In this document: one piece after another, positions 1 through 9,013 of the stretch
Numbering within the stretch: position 1 is the first letter of the stretch
Layout: the number at the start of each line of letters is the position of its first letter
NCBI GenBank assembly: GCA_017477245.1
Contig: JAFUWY010000020.1
Coordinates: 62,001-126,000 of the forward strand
Direction: 5' to 3'
Source: Bacteroidales bacterium
Lineage (GTDB): Bacteria; Bacteroidota; Bacteroidia; Bacteroidales; UBA932
Length of the DNA: 64,000 nucleotides
Program-made: the position numbers and the translations under genes
The notes under the pieces: model-generated
Told to the model about the DNA's origin: nothing
The model's input: the letters and a program-made list of their open reading frames with translations, nothing else
Databases searched by the model: none

Positions 1-1
1 C

Positions 2-277
2 GGCGACGCCAACAACTTCTCCAAGTGGGTGGCTTCCCATCTCGAGTATCCTGAGATCGCCAAGGAGAACGGTGTGTCCGGCCGCGTCATGGTCCAGTTC
101 ACCGTCAACCCCAACGGCACCGTCTCCGACGTGAAGGTCCTCCGTGGTGTGGATCCTTCCCTCGACAAGGAGGCTGTCCGCGTGATCCAGAGCTCCCCGA
201 AGTGGACCCCCGGCAAGCAGCGCGACCGCGCCGTCAAGGTCACTTATCAGTTCCCTGTGATCTTCCAGCTGCGATAA
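2..277 (+). CDS. TonB C-terminal domain protein (5' end missing)
   Basis: The reading frame is open from the first bases of the window to TAA at 275-277, so the gene starts upstream. The visible 91 residues match the end of an energy-transducer TonB domain: FSKWV near the start, YPEIAKENGVSGRV, then VQFTVNPNGTVSDVKVLRG and the closing VTYQFPVIFQL strand. In the family this domain sits in the periplasm and contacts the TonB box of outer-membrane receptors. The N-terminal part (membrane anchor, or an M56-like portion) is not visible, so the exact subtype is open. An intrinsic terminator follows 21 bases after the stop. Confidence 0.9.
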   Translation, partial: GDANNFSKWVASHLEYPEIAKENGVSGRVMVQFTVNPNGTVSDVKVLRGVDPSLDKEAVRVIQSSPKWTPGKQRDRAVKVTYQFPVIFQLR

Positions 278-298
278 TCCAGCTATCACCAAACGAGA

Positions 299-327
299 GG
301 CCGTCCGTACGCGGATGGCCTTTTTTT
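299..327 (+). terminator. Intrinsic terminator after the TonB-domain gene
   Basis: GGCCGTCCG and CGGATGGCC pair as a 9-bp stem with one G-U pair around a short TACG-type loop (299-320), followed by seven T at 321-327. It lies between the TonB-domain gene and hflX and separates their transcription. Confidence 0.85.
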
Positions 328-339
328 GACGCTGACTGA

Positions 340-1524
340 ATGGAAAACAAGAGAGAAGAAAAAGCCGTATTCGTCGGAATCATCCGGCAGGACGACGACG
401 AACGCAAGATCTACGAATACCTGGACGAACTGCAGTTCCTGGCTGAGACAGCCGGCGCCGTGGGTGACCAGAAATTCGTCCAGCGGGTGGACCGCCCGGA
501 CAAGGCCACCTATATCCGCAGCGGCAAACTCAAGGAGATTGCCGACTACTGCGAGCAGAACTGCATCGACTATGTCATCTTCGACGACGAGCTGACCGGC
601 ATGCAACAGCGTAACATTGAGAAAGTTATCAAGACCGCTGCCGTCATCGACCGCACCAGCCTCATCCTCGAAATCTTCTCCCAGCGCGCCCAGACCGCCT
701 ATGCCAAGACGCAGGTGGAGCTGGCCCGGTACAACTACATGCTCCCCCGCCTCGCCGGCATGTGGACCCATCTGGAGCGCCAGCGCGGCGGCATGGGGAC
801 GCGCGGCGGCATGGGTGAGACCCAGATCGAAGTCGACCGCCGTATCGTGCGCGAACGCATCTCCAAACTCAAGGAAGACCTGAAGAAAATCGACAAGCAG
901 ATGGCCACCCAGCGCAGCAACCGCGGACAGCTGGTGCGCCTGTCGCTGGTGGGCTACACCAACGTGGGAAAATCCACGCTCATGAACCTGCTCTCCAAGT
1001 CGGACGTCTTCGCCGAGAACAAGCTGTTCGCCACGCTGGATACCACCGTCAGAAAGGTCGTAATCGGCAATGTACCGTTCCTGTTGAGCGACACGGTCGG
1101 ATTTATCCGCAAACTCCCTACGCAGCTCATAGAGGCCTTCAAAAGCACCCTGGACGAGGTGCGTGAGGCGGATATCCTCGTGCACGTCGTGGACATCTCC
1201 CATCCGGACTACGAGGAGCAGATGGAAGTCGTGGACAAGACGCTCAAGGACATCTCCGCCGCCGACAAGCCGGTCTACGTGGTCTTCAACAAGACCGACG
1301 CCTACAGCTACGAACCCTACGACGAGTTCTCACTGGAGCCCAAGACCGAGAAGAATTTCACCCTCGACGAGGTCAAATACAAGTGGATCAACGGCCGCAA
1401 GATCCCCTGCATCTTCATCTCGGCCATCAAGAAGGAGAATATCGAAAAACTCCGCGACGACATCTACAAGATGGTCGCGGAAATCCACGCCGGCCGCTAT
1501 CCCTTCAACAACTTCCTCTGGTAA
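340..1524 (+). CDS. hflX: GTPase HflX
   Basis: A 394-residue ribosome-associated GTPase of the HflX family, which in other bacteria splits stalled or hibernating ribosomes. The N-terminal HflX domain (about 1-145) is followed by the glycine-rich linker RGGMGTRGGMGETQIEVDRR at about 149-168. The G domain shows G1 GYTNVGKS at 205-212, G3 DTVG at 251-254 and G4 NKTD at 317-320. Length is typical. ATG 340 is the first start after the terminator. The 3' end is followed by a large hairpin and faces the convergent sdhB gene. Confidence 0.96.
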   Translation: MENKREEKAVFVGIIRQDDDERKIYEYLDELQFLAETAGAVGDQKFVQRVDRPDKATYIRSGKLKEIADYCEQNCIDYVIFDDELTGMQQRNIEKVIKTAAVIDRTSLILEIFSQRAQTAYAKTQVELARYNYMLPRLAGMWTHLERQRGGMGTRGGMGETQIEVDRRIVRERISKLKEDLKKIDKQMATQRSNRGQLVRLSLVGYTNVGKSTLMNLLSKSDVFAENKLFATLDTTVRKVVIGNVPFLLSDTVGFIRKLPTQLIEAFKSTLDEVREADILVHVVDISHPDYEEQMEVVDKTLKDISAADKPVYVVFNKTDAYSYEPYDEFSLEPKTEKNFTLDEVKYKWINGRKIPCIFISAIKKENIEKLRDDIYKMVAEIHAGRYPFNNFLW

Positions 1525-1533
1525 ACTTATTTC

Positions 1534-1621
1534 GTTTCCAAAAAGCAATATCTCCAGCATGCAATCGCTTCGCGACCCTACCCGGGCAAATGCATGCTGG
1601 AGATATTGCTTTTCTGGAAAC
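1534..1621. repeat. Large hairpin A with conserved loop (probable bidirectional terminator)
   Basis: Arms at 1534-1562 and 1592-1621 are complementary over 29 bp with one bulged base. The stem carries A-rich and T-rich edges on both sides, as expected of a bidirectional terminator between convergent hflX and sdhB. The 29-base loop at 1563-1591 is nearly the exact reverse complement of the loop in the neighbouring hairpin at 1671-1748, although the two stems are unrelated in sequence. Confidence 0.8.
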
Positions 1622-1670
1622 TTCTCTATAATATCTGTAATATAACAAATTATAAATCAAGGAGGATTAT

Positions 1671-1748
1671 AAAAAGTAAGTGTCCTCAGAACGCATTTGC
1701 CCGGGTAGGGTCGCGTAAGCGATTGCGTTCTGAGGGCACTTACTTTTT
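1671..1748. repeat. Large hairpin B with the same loop inverted (probable bidirectional terminator)
   Basis: Arms at 1671-1694 (AAAAAGTAAGTG start) and 1725-1748 (ending CACTTACTTTTT) form a 24-bp stem with one mismatch or wobble. The 30-base loop at 1695-1724 is the reverse complement of the hairpin A loop apart from one added T. It ends 14 bases before the sdhB stop codon, so it probably ends sdhB transcription. Confidence 0.8.
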
Positions 1749-1762
1749 AGATCCGATCCTGA

Positions 1763-2542
1763 TTAGTCCGAGAATTTGGCTTTCAGGAACTCGCGGTTCA
1801 GGCGCGCGATGTGAGAGACATTGATGCCCTTCGGGCACTCCATCTCGCAGGCACGCGTGTTCGTACAGTTGCCGAAGCCCAGCTCGTCCATCTTGGCCAC
1901 CATCGCCTTGGCGCGGCGATGCGCCTCGGGACGACCCTGAGGCAGCAGGGCGAGGGAACTCACGCGGGCAGCCACGAACAGCATCGCAGAACCGTTCTTA
2001 CAAGTGGCCACACAAGCGCCGCAACCCACGCAGGCCGCTGCATCCATGCTCTCCTCGGCCTGGTCGTGCGGGATCAGGATGTTGTTGGCATCCTGCGCCG
2101 AACCCGTGCGCACGGAAATGAAGCCGCCGGCCTGGAGGATCTTGTCAAAGGCGGAACGATCCACCACCAGGTCCTTGATGATCGGGAAACCCGCACTGCG
2201 CCAAGGCTCTACGGTGATCGTCGCTCCGTCCTTGAAGTGACGCATGAAGAGCTGGCAGGTAGTCACATGGTTGTCCGGACCATGGGCACGGCCGTCGATA
2301 TACAGGCCGCAGGCGCCGCAGATGCCCTCGCGGCAGTCGTGGTCGAACGACACGGGACCGCTGCTCTGGCAGCCGCGCTCCACCGCCACGGGGTCGCAAC
2401 CCTCGCGGATCAGCTGCTCATTGAGGATGTCGAGCATCTCCAGGAAGGAGGCGTCCTCCTCAATGCCGGCTATATGGTAGGTCTCGAAATGACCCGGGGT
2501 CTTGGCGTTCTTCTGACGCCAGATTTTCAGATTGAATTCCAT
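1763..2542 (-). CDS. sdhB: Fumarate reductase/succinate dehydrogenase iron-sulfur subunit
   Basis: A 259-residue electron-transfer subunit that carries electrons between the flavoprotein and the membrane quinone. Cysteine ligands are clear: C70, C75, C78 and C96 for the [2Fe-2S] cluster; [11 protein letters not shown] at 171-181 and C226, C232, C236 for the [4Fe-4S] and [3Fe-4S] clusters. The start lies 5 bases after sdhA, so the two are co-transcribed. In Bacteroides relatives the enzyme mainly reduces fumarate in anaerobic succinate formation; the direction cannot be read from sequence. No membrane anchor gene adjoins the pair. Confidence 0.96.
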   Translation of the reverse strand: MEFNLKIWRQKNAKTPGHFETYHIAGIEEDASFLEMLDILNEQLIREGCDPVAVERGCQSSGPVSFDHDCREGICGACGLYIDGRAHGPDNHVTTCQLFMRHFKDGATITVEPWRSAGFPIIKDLVVDRSAFDKILQAGGFISVRTGSAQDANNILIPHDQAEESMDAAACVGCGACVATCKNGSAMLFVAARVSSLALLPQGRPEAHRRAKAMVAKMDELGFGNCTNTRACEMECPKGINVSHIARLNREFLKAKFSD

Positions 2543-2547
2543 CTCGC

Positions 2548-4494
2548 TTAGTCTTTGTAATTTCTCGTTTTCACCTCGATAAACTCGTACTTGAGCGGCT
2601 CCTTGTGGAGTTCGGGCTCGACATCCTCACCCTTGTACTCCCAGGCGGCTACGTACATGAAGTTGACGTCGTCACGCTTGGCCTCGCCTTCCTCGGTCTG
2701 GCTCTCCACACGGAAGTGGCCGCCGCAGGACTCGGTACGGTTGAGCGCGTCGCGCGCCATCAGTTCGCCGATATCGAAGAAATCCTCCAGGCGGAGGGCT
2801 TTCTCGAGCTCCTGGTTGAATTCGAACTGGGTGCCGGGAACATTGACATTTTCGTAGAATTCTTTCTTGAGGGCCTTGATTTCGGCAATGGCCTTCTTGA
2901 GGCCGGCCTCGTCGCGGGCCATGCCCACGTTGTCCCACATGATGTTGCCCAGACGCTTGTGGATGGAATCCACCGTCTCCTTGCCCTTGATGCTGAACAG
3001 GCGGTCGATACGGGCCTGGACGGCCTTCTCGGCAGCGTCGAACTCCGGCGTGCTGACGTCGGTCTTGGGCTCTGCGAACTTGTGGGAGAGATAGTCGCCG
3101 ATCGTGACGGGCAGGATGAAGTAGCCGTCGGCCAGGCCCTGCATCAGGGCCGAGGCGCCGAGGCGGTTGCCGCCGTGGTCGGAGAAGTTGGCCTCGCCGA
3201 TGGCGTACAGGCCGGGAACGGTGGTCTGGAGGTCGTAGTCGACCCAGATGCCGCCCATGGTGTAGTGGATGGCCGGATAGATCATCATCGGCTCCTCCCA
3301 AGGGGAGCTGGCCGTGATCTTCTCATACATCTCGAAGAGGTTGCCGTAGCGCTCGGCCACGCGCTGGTGGCCCAGGCGCTGGATGGCGTCGGCGAAGTCG
3401 AGGAACACGGCCTTGCCGGTCTCGTTGACGCCGAAGCCGGCGTCGCAGCGCTCCTTGGCGGCGCGGGAAGCGACGTCGCGGGGGACGAGGTTGCCGAAGG
3501 CAGGGTAGCGGCGCTCGAGATAGTAGTCACGGTCTTCCTCGGGGATCTGGGAAGCCTTGATCTCGTGCTTGCGGAGCTTCTCCACGTCTTCCTTCTTCTT
3601 CGGCACCCAGATGCGGCCGTCGTTGCGCAGGGACTCGGACATGAGGGTCAGCTTGCACTGCTGGTCGCCGTGGACCGGGATGCAGGTCGGGTGGATCTGC
3701 GCGAAGCAGGGATTGGCGAAGTAGGCACCCTTGCGGTAGCACTGCATGGCGGCCGATCCGTTGCTGTTCATGGCGTTGGTGGAGAGGAAATAGGTGTTGC
3801 CGTAGCCGCCGGTCGCGATCACGACGGCATGGGCACCGAAGCGCTCCAGTTCACCCGTGACAAGGTTGCGGGCGATGATGCCCTTGGCCTGCCCGTTCAC
3901 GATGACGAGGTCGAGCATCTCGTGGCGGGGATAGGACTTGACGGTGCCGGCCGCAATCTCCTTGTTCAGGGATGCATAGGCGCCGAGGAGGAGCTGCTGG
4001 CCGGTTTGGCCGCGGGCGTAGAACGTGCGGCTGACCTGCACGCCGCCGAAGGAGCGGTTGGCCAGGTATCCGCCGTACTCGCGGGCGAAAGGAATCCCCT
4101 GGGCCACGCACTGGTCGATGATCGAGGCGCTCACCTCGGCCAGACGGTAGACGTTGGCCTCGCGGGCACGGTAGTCGCCGCCCTTGATGGTGTCGTAGAA
4201 CAGACGGTAGACGGAGTCGTTGTCGTTCTGGTAGTTCTTGGCAGCGTTGATACCGCCCTGGGCCGCGATGGAGTGCGCCCGACGGGGGGTGTCGCTGATG
4301 CAGAAAATCTTGACATTGTAGCCCAGTTCGCCGAGGGAGGCGGCTGCGGAGGCGCCGCCGAGGCCGGTGCCGACCACGATGATCTCAAGTTTTCTCTTGT
4401 TGTTCGGACTCACGAGGCGGATTTCCGACTTGCGCCGGGTCCACTTGCTCTCAAGCGGTCCTGCAGGGATTTTAGAAATTAACTTGTCTGACAT
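2548..4494 (-). CDS. sdhA: Fumarate reductase/succinate dehydrogenase flavoprotein subunit
   Basis: A 648-residue catalytic subunit. The FAD-binding Rossmann motif VGTGLGG lies at about 41-47. H74 in [11 protein letters not shown] is the expected covalent flavin attachment histidine. Active-site blocks [20 protein letters not shown] and [10 protein letters not shown] are present. Length and block spacing fit the Wolinella/Bacteroides type that normally partners a diheme cytochrome b. Here the upstream neighbour is ruvB, 31 bases away, not a cytochrome b gene. sdhB follows directly. Confidence 0.96.
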   Translation of the reverse strand: MSDKLISKIPAGPLESKWTRRKSEIRLVSPNNKRKLEIIVVGTGLGGASAAASLGELGYNVKIFCISDTPRRAHSIAAQGGINAAKNYQNDNDSVYRLFYDTIKGGDYRAREANVYRLAEVSASIIDQCVAQGIPFAREYGGYLANRSFGGVQVSRTFYARGQTGQQLLLGAYASLNKEIAAGTVKSYPRHEMLDLVIVNGQAKGIIARNLVTGELERFGAHAVVIATGGYGNTYFLSTNAMNSNGSAAMQCYRKGAYFANPCFAQIHPTCIPVHGDQQCKLTLMSESLRNDGRIWVPKKKEDVEKLRKHEIKASQIPEEDRDYYLERRYPAFGNLVPRDVASRAAKERCDAGFGVNETGKAVFLDFADAIQRLGHQRVAERYGNLFEMYEKITASSPWEEPMMIYPAIHYTMGGIWVDYDLQTTVPGLYAIGEANFSDHGGNRLGASALMQGLADGYFILPVTIGDYLSHKFAEPKTDVSTPEFDAAEKAVQARIDRLFSIKGKETVDSIHKRLGNIMWDNVGMARDEAGLKKAIAEIKALKKEFYENVNVPGTQFEFNQELEKALRLEDFFDIGELMARDALNRTESCGGHFRVESQTEEGEAKRDDVNFMYVAAWEYKGEDVEPELHKEPLKYEFIEVKTRNYKD

Positions 4495-4525
4495 TGTTAG
4501 GTGTTTGTATATATTGTTTCTTTTC

Positions 4526-5548
4526 TCAGAAGAGCGATCCGGAAGCGTTGTTCTGGTAGGGGTCCAGCCCCAGGTGGTGGTAGGAGAGTTCGGTGGCCAC
4601 GCGGCCGCGCTGCGTGCGCACGATGAATCCCTCCTTGATCAGGAACGGCTCGTAGACCTCCTCGTACGTGCCCTGGTCCTCTCCGATGGCGGTCGCCAGC
4701 GTGTTGGCGCCGACCGGGCCGCCCTTGAAAGTGGAGATGATGGTGCGGAGGATCTTGTTGTCGATGGCGTCCAGGCCGCGCTTGTCGATATTGAGCTTGT
4801 CCAGCGCGTAGCGGGCGATCTGCAGGTCGATGTGGCCGTCGCCCATCACCTGGGCGAAGTCGCGCACGCGGCGCAGCAGCGAATTGGCGATTCGCGGCGT
4901 GCCGCGGCTGCGCAGGGCGATCTCGCGGGCCGCCTCGGGCTCGATCTCTACCTGGAGGATGCCCGCGCTGCGGGTGACGATCCGGACCAGGTCGGCGGTA
5001 TCATAATATTCCAGCCCTTCGGTGATGCCGAAACGGGCGCGCAGCGGCGCCGTCAGCAGGCCGGCGCGCGTCGTCGCGCCCACGAGCGTGAAGGGGTTGA
5101 GCGAGATGCGCACGGACCGGGCGCCGGGGCCCTTGTCGATCATGATGTCGATGACGTAATCCTCCATGGCGGAGTAGAGATACTCCTCGACCTCGGGGGA
5201 GAGGCGGTGGATCTCGTCGATGAAGAGGACGTCGCCCGTCTCGAGCGAGGTCAGCAGGCCTGCCAGGTCGCCCGGGCGGTCCAGCACCGGGCCGGAAGTG
5301 ATCTTCATGTTGACCCCCATCTCGTTCGCGATGATATGGGCGAGCGTAGTCTTGCCCAGACCGGGAGGACCGTGGAACAAAGTGTGGTCCAGGGACTCCC
5401 CGCGCATCTTGGCGGCCTGGATATAGATCCGCAGGCGGGACACGATTTCACCTTGACCCGTGAAATCTTCCAACTCCTGCGGCCGGATAATTCCGTCTAA
5501 TTCCTTATCTTTGCCGTCGTTTGTATTATGAGGGTCGAAGTCTGGCAT
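4526..5548 (-). CDS. ruvB: Holliday junction branch migration ATPase RuvB
   Basis: A 340-residue AAA+ motor that drives branch migration with RuvA during recombination repair. Walker A GPPGLGKT is at 60-67, Walker B DEIH at 111-114, the sensor segment LVGATTRAG at 155-163 and the arginine-finger region LRARFG follows. The C-terminal winged helix includes QRTQRGR-like residues ([10 protein letters not shown]). ruvA and ruvC are not in the window. It heads the minus-strand set ruvB-sdhA-sdhB, with a promoter-like TATATTTG just upstream. Confidence 0.97.
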   Translation of the reverse strand: MPDFDPHNTNDGKDKELDGIIRPQELEDFTGQGEIVSRLRIYIQAAKMRGESLDHTLFHGPPGLGKTTLAHIIANEMGVNMKITSGPVLDRPGDLAGLLTSLETGDVLFIDEIHRLSPEVEEYLYSAMEDYVIDIMIDKGPGARSVRISLNPFTLVGATTRAGLLTAPLRARFGITEGLEYYDTADLVRIVTRSAGILQVEIEPEAAREIALRSRGTPRIANSLLRRVRDFAQVMGDGHIDLQIARYALDKLNIDKRGLDAIDNKILRTIISTFKGGPVGANTLATAIGEDQGTYEEVYEPFLIKEGFIVRTQRGRVATELSYHHLGLDPYQNNASGSLF

Positions 5549-5570
5549 AAAGTCTGTGACAATCAGATTA

Positions 5571-5578
5571 CAAATATA
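5571..5578 (-). promoter_or_regulatory. Probable -7 element for ruvB
   Basis: TATATTTG on the minus strand matches the Bacteroidales -7 consensus TAnnTTTG and lies 22 bases before the ruvB start. No clear TTTG -33 box is seen at the usual distance, so the assignment rests on the -7 match and its position. Confidence 0.55.
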
Positions 5579-5804
5579 GTTCTTTTATTTTGAAAATTTG
5601 ATGTTTTATTATAGCGTGTTGAAATGTTGATAAATATTTTACCACGTTGAATATCAAAGCGATATACGAATAGAGTCAAGTTGAGAAGTATGTTGAAACC
5701 CTGTTTTTTCGCTTGTTGAAAAGATGCCGGCTGCCGGAATCAACATCCGAAGGGACGGTTTGCACAGGTTTTCAACAGGCTTTTGAACAGGTTTTGGAGA
5801 GCGG
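5579..5804. other. A/T-rich divergent intergenic region with TGTTGAAA/TGTTGATAA repeats
   Basis: Between divergent ruvB and mfd the sequence becomes A/T-rich and carries TGTTGATAA at 5625-5633 and again at 5806-5814 over the mfd start. Related TGTTGAAAC and TGTTGAAAA words lie at 5691 and 5714. An inverted pair TCAACATCCG / CGGATGTTGA lies at 5740-5749 and 5802-5811. Three near-tandem copies of ACAGGTTTT-like sequence occupy about 5764-5796. TTATCAACA, the complement of TGTTGATAA, resembles a DnaA box. It may equally be an operator region. Confidence 0.4.
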
Positions 5805-8800
5805 ATGTTGATAAGTTCAAAATCATCTGAAGCGCTGCGGGACAGGATGCGGTCCGGATCGGACGTGTTCTGTCGCGGGCTCTTTTTGTCTGCACGCTGG
5901 TTCGTGCTGAGCCAGGTGGCAGAGCAGGGGATGCACGTGGTGGTGCTGCCCAACCGGGAAGCGGCGGAGTACTGCGCCGCGGACCTGTATCACCTCGTCG
6001 AGGGGGACCGGGTATTCTTCCTCCCGGAGTCGGGCCGCAACGTGGAGCGGAGCAACTACAAATCCACGCTGGGCGTCCAGCGCACGGCCGCCATCGGCAA
6101 GATCCTCGGCCACGCCGGCGACCTGCTCCTGGTCGTCACCTATCCCGAAGCCCTCTCCGAGGAAATCCCTTCGGAGAATACGATCCGGGACGCCGTCCTG
6201 AAGGTGGAGGTAGGGAAGGAGTTGTCCCACGACCAGATCATCGGGGTACTCTCGTCCAAGGGTTTCGACCGGGTGGATTTCGTCTCCGCGCCGGGGCAGT
6301 ACGCCATCCGCGGATCCATCGTGGACATCTTCTCCTTCGCAGACAATTATCCCTACCGTATTTCCTTTTGGGGCAATGAGATAGAGTCTATCCATTCCTT
6401 CGACTGCAACACGCAGCTGTCGCGCGGGCAGGTGCAGCAGGCGGACATCGTCTCCGACGTGGTGAGCGAAGGGGCCGTGTCCGGGCAGCCGCTGACCGGG
6501 ATCTTCCCGGAAGGGACGCGCCTGTGGCTGGACTCTTCGGACATGTATTCGAAGGAGCCCTTCTTCAAGGACCTGGAGCCTTTCCGCAAGGTCTACATCG
6601 ACACGCCGCTGTCCTACGCCGGCGACGATGTCGTGGGGTTCCAGATTGCCCCGCAGCCAACCTTCAACAAGAATTTCGAACTCCTGACGGAGGATATCCG
6701 CAACCGGATCGAGACCGGCTATGACGTGTATATCTACGGGGAGAAGGAATCCCAGCTGGAGCGCGTCCGCTCCATCCTGTCGCAGAACGGGGGACTGATC
6801 CCCCAGTTCGTCTCCGGCAAGAACCTGCACAACGGTTTCATCGACCTGCAGGACCGCATCTGCTGCTACTCGGACCACGAGATTTTCGACCGTTTCCACC
6901 GGGTCAGCCTCCGCCGGACGGTGGAGAAGAGCGAGCAGCTCACCATCAACGACCTGAATTCCTTCAACATCGGGGACTACGTGGTCCATATCGACCACGG
7001 CGTGGGCATCTTCGGCGGACTGGTCCGGATGCGGGACGACTACGGCCGCCTCAAGGAAGTGGTCAAGATCACCTACAAGGACGGGGACGTGGTCTTCGTG
7101 TCCGTCCACGCCCTGCACAAGATCTCCCGTTTCCGCTCCAGGGAAGGGGAGGCGCCGCGGATCAACAAGCTCGGGTCCAAGACCTGGATCACGCTGAAAA
7201 CCAGCGCCAAGTCCAAGGTCAAGGACATTGCCAAGGACCTCATCCAACTCTACGCCAAGCGCCGGGCCTCGAAGGGCTTCGCCTTCTCGCCCGACACCTA
7301 CCTGCAGGAAGAGCTGGAATCCTCTTTCATGTACGAGGATACGCCCGACCAGGAGACGGCCACGGCGGCCGTCAAGCGGGACATGGAGGACAGCTGCCCG
7401 ATGGACCGGCTGGTCTGCGGCGACGTAGGGTTCGGCAAGACGGAGATCGCCGTCCGGGCGGCCTTCAAGGCCGTCACGGACAGCAAGCAGGTGGCCGTCC
7501 TCGTGCCGACGACCATCCTGGCGCTGCAGCACTACAACACCTTCTGCGGACGCCTGCAGAACCTCCCGTGCAACATCGACTATGTCAGCCGCCTGCGCAC
7601 GGCCAAGGAGATCGCGGACATCAAGAAGCGCCTCAAGGAGGGCAAGATAGATATCCTGATCGGTACGCACAAGATCCTCGGCAAGGAATTCGAATTCAAG
7701 GACCTGGGCCTGCTCATCATCGACGAAGAGCAGAAATTCGGCGTCTCCGCCAAGGAAAAGCTCCGCGAGATCAAGACTTCCGTGGACACGCTCACGCTGA
7801 CGGCCACGCCGATCCCGCGCACCCTGCAGTTCTCGCTGCTGGGCGCGCGCGACCTCAGCATCATCAACACGCCGCCGCCCAACCGCATCCCGGTGCAGAC
7901 GGAGATCATCCTCTTCGACGAGCGGGAGATCCGGAGCATCATCAACTACGAACTCAACCGCGGCGGGCAGGTCTTCTTCCTGCACAACAAGGTCGAGGAA
8001 CTCCCGGCCATCCACGACATCCTGCACCGGCTGATTCCGGACATGAAGATATGCGTCACGCACGGGAAGATGGAGTCCAAGGAACTGGAATCCAAGATGC
8101 TGGATTTCATCCGGGGAGACTACGACATGATGCTCTGCACGACCTTGATCGAGAACGGCCTGGACATTCCCAACGCCAACACGATCCTGATCAACCAGGC
8201 CCAGAACTTCGGCCTGAGCGACCTGCATCAGCTGCGGGGCCGCGTGGGACGCTCCAACAAGAAGGCCTTCTGCTACTTGATCGTCCCGCCGCTGGTCAGC
8301 ATCACCGAGGAAGCCCGCCGCCGGCTCAAGGCCATCGAGGAATTCTCCGATCTGGGCAGCGGGTTCAACATCGCGATGCAGGACCTGGACATCCGCGGCG
8401 CCGGCAACCTGCTGGGCGCCGAGCAGAGCGGATTCATCACGGACATGGGCTTCGAGACCTACCAGAAGATCCTGGCGGAAGCCATGGAGGAGCTGGGCGT
8501 GGAGACGGGCGTCATCGCCCGGAACGACCGGGGCAAGTTCGTGACGGACTGTACGATAGAGACGGACCAGCCGGCCCACATTCCGGACGACTACATTGAC
8601 GTGACCGCGGAGAAGATCCGCATCTACCGCACCATCGACGCGATGTCCTCCGACAAGGAGATCGACCGGTACGCATCGCAGCTCGCGGACCGCTTCGGCG
8701 CCCTGCCGCCCGAGCTGGACAACCTCTTCGAGGTGGTCAAGGTCCGCAACCTGGGCGCCGCCCTTGGCTTCGAGAAGGTCATCGTCAAGAACGGGCTGAT

Positions 8801-8987
8801 GATCGCCTTCTTCATCGCGAACCCGATGTCGCCCTACTATAAGTCGCAGGTGTTCGCGTCCATCCTGGAGAAGACAGCGGCGATGCCGCGCTACGAACTC
8901 AAGCAGACGGAAAACAAGCTCAAGATCGTGGTGCGGGGGGTCCCGACGCTCAAAGATGCGCACGCACTGTTGAGCAAGTTGCGATAA
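5805..8987 (+). CDS. mfd: Transcription-repair coupling factor Mfd
   Basis: A 1060-residue protein that displaces RNA polymerase stalled at DNA lesions and recruits UvrA. The UvrB-like N-terminal module covers about 1-370. The CarD-like RNA-polymerase interaction domain starts near 388 (NIGDYVVHIDHGVGIFGG). The translocase follows with Walker A GDVGFGKTE near 539, DEEQKFG near 639 and the QLRGRVGRS motif. The C-terminal TRCF domain is intact. The N-terminus is slightly shorter than in Bacteroides homologues, but ATG 5805 is the only good start after in-frame stops upstream. Confidence 0.96.
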   Translation: MLISSKSSEALRDRMRSGSDVFCRGLFLSARWFVLSQVAEQGMHVVVLPNREAAEYCAADLYHLVEGDRVFFLPESGRNVERSNYKSTLGVQRTAAIGKILGHAGDLLLVVTYPEALSEEIPSENTIRDAVLKVEVGKELSHDQIIGVLSSKGFDRVDFVSAPGQYAIRGSIVDIFSFADNYPYRISFWGNEIESIHSFDCNTQLSRGQVQQADIVSDVVSEGAVSGQPLTGIFPEGTRLWLDSSDMYSKEPFFKDLEPFRKVYIDTPLSYAGDDVVGFQIAPQPTFNKNFELLTEDIRNRIETGYDVYIYGEKESQLERVRSILSQNGGLIPQFVSGKNLHNGFIDLQDRICCYSDHEIFDRFHRVSLRRTVEKSEQLTINDLNSFNIGDYVVHIDHGVGIFGGLVRMRDDYGRLKEVVKITYKDGDVVFVSVHALHKISRFRSREGEAPRINKLGSKTWITLKTSAKSKVKDIAKDLIQLYAKRRASKGFAFSPDTYLQEELESSFMYEDTPDQETATAAVKRDMEDSCPMDRLVCGDVGFGKTEIAVRAAFKAVTDSKQVAVLVPTTILALQHYNTFCGRLQNLPCNIDYVSRLRTAKEIADIKKRLKEGKIDILIGTHKILGKEFEFKDLGLLIIDEEQKFGVSAKEKLREIKTSVDTLTLTATPIPRTLQFSLLGARDLSIINTPPPNRIPVQTEIILFDEREIRSIINYELNRGGQVFFLHNKVEELPAIHDILHRLIPDMKICVTHGKMESKELESKMLDFIRGDYDMMLCTTLIENGLDIPNANTILINQAQNFGLSDLHQLRGRVGRSNKKAFCYLIVPPLVSITEEARRRLKAIEEFSDLGSGFNIAMQDLDIRGAGNLLGAEQSGFITDMGFETYQKILAEAMEELGVETGVIARNDRGKFVTDCTIETDQPAHIPDDYIDVTAEKIRIYRTIDAMSSDKEIDRYASQLADRFGALPPELDNLFEVVKVRNLGAALGFEKVIVKNGLMIAFFIANPMSPYYKSQVFASILEKTAAMPRYELKQTENKLKIVVRGVPTLKDAHALLSKLR

Positions 8988-9000
8988 TTTTGTAAATTTG
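8969..9000 (+). promoter_or_regulatory. Probable promoter of the coaX run
   Basis: TAAATTTG at 8993-9000 matches the -7 consensus, and a TTG-containing box lies about 20 bases upstream (8970-8972). It overlaps the end of mfd and would start transcription a few bases before coaX, heading the coaX-to-PPIase gene run. Confidence 0.6.
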
Positions 9001-9013
9001 CAGGATTGCGACC

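Noticed and set aside
1534-1748. Integron attC-type sites
   Set aside because: The hairpins are long, but no R/L box core sites or integrase are seen and the conserved part is the loop, not the stem ends.
2605-4482. Long open frame of about 625 codons on the plus strand opposite sdhA
   Set aside because: It is the antisense of a clear flavoprotein gene in G+C-rich DNA, with low-complexity residues and no recognisable domain.
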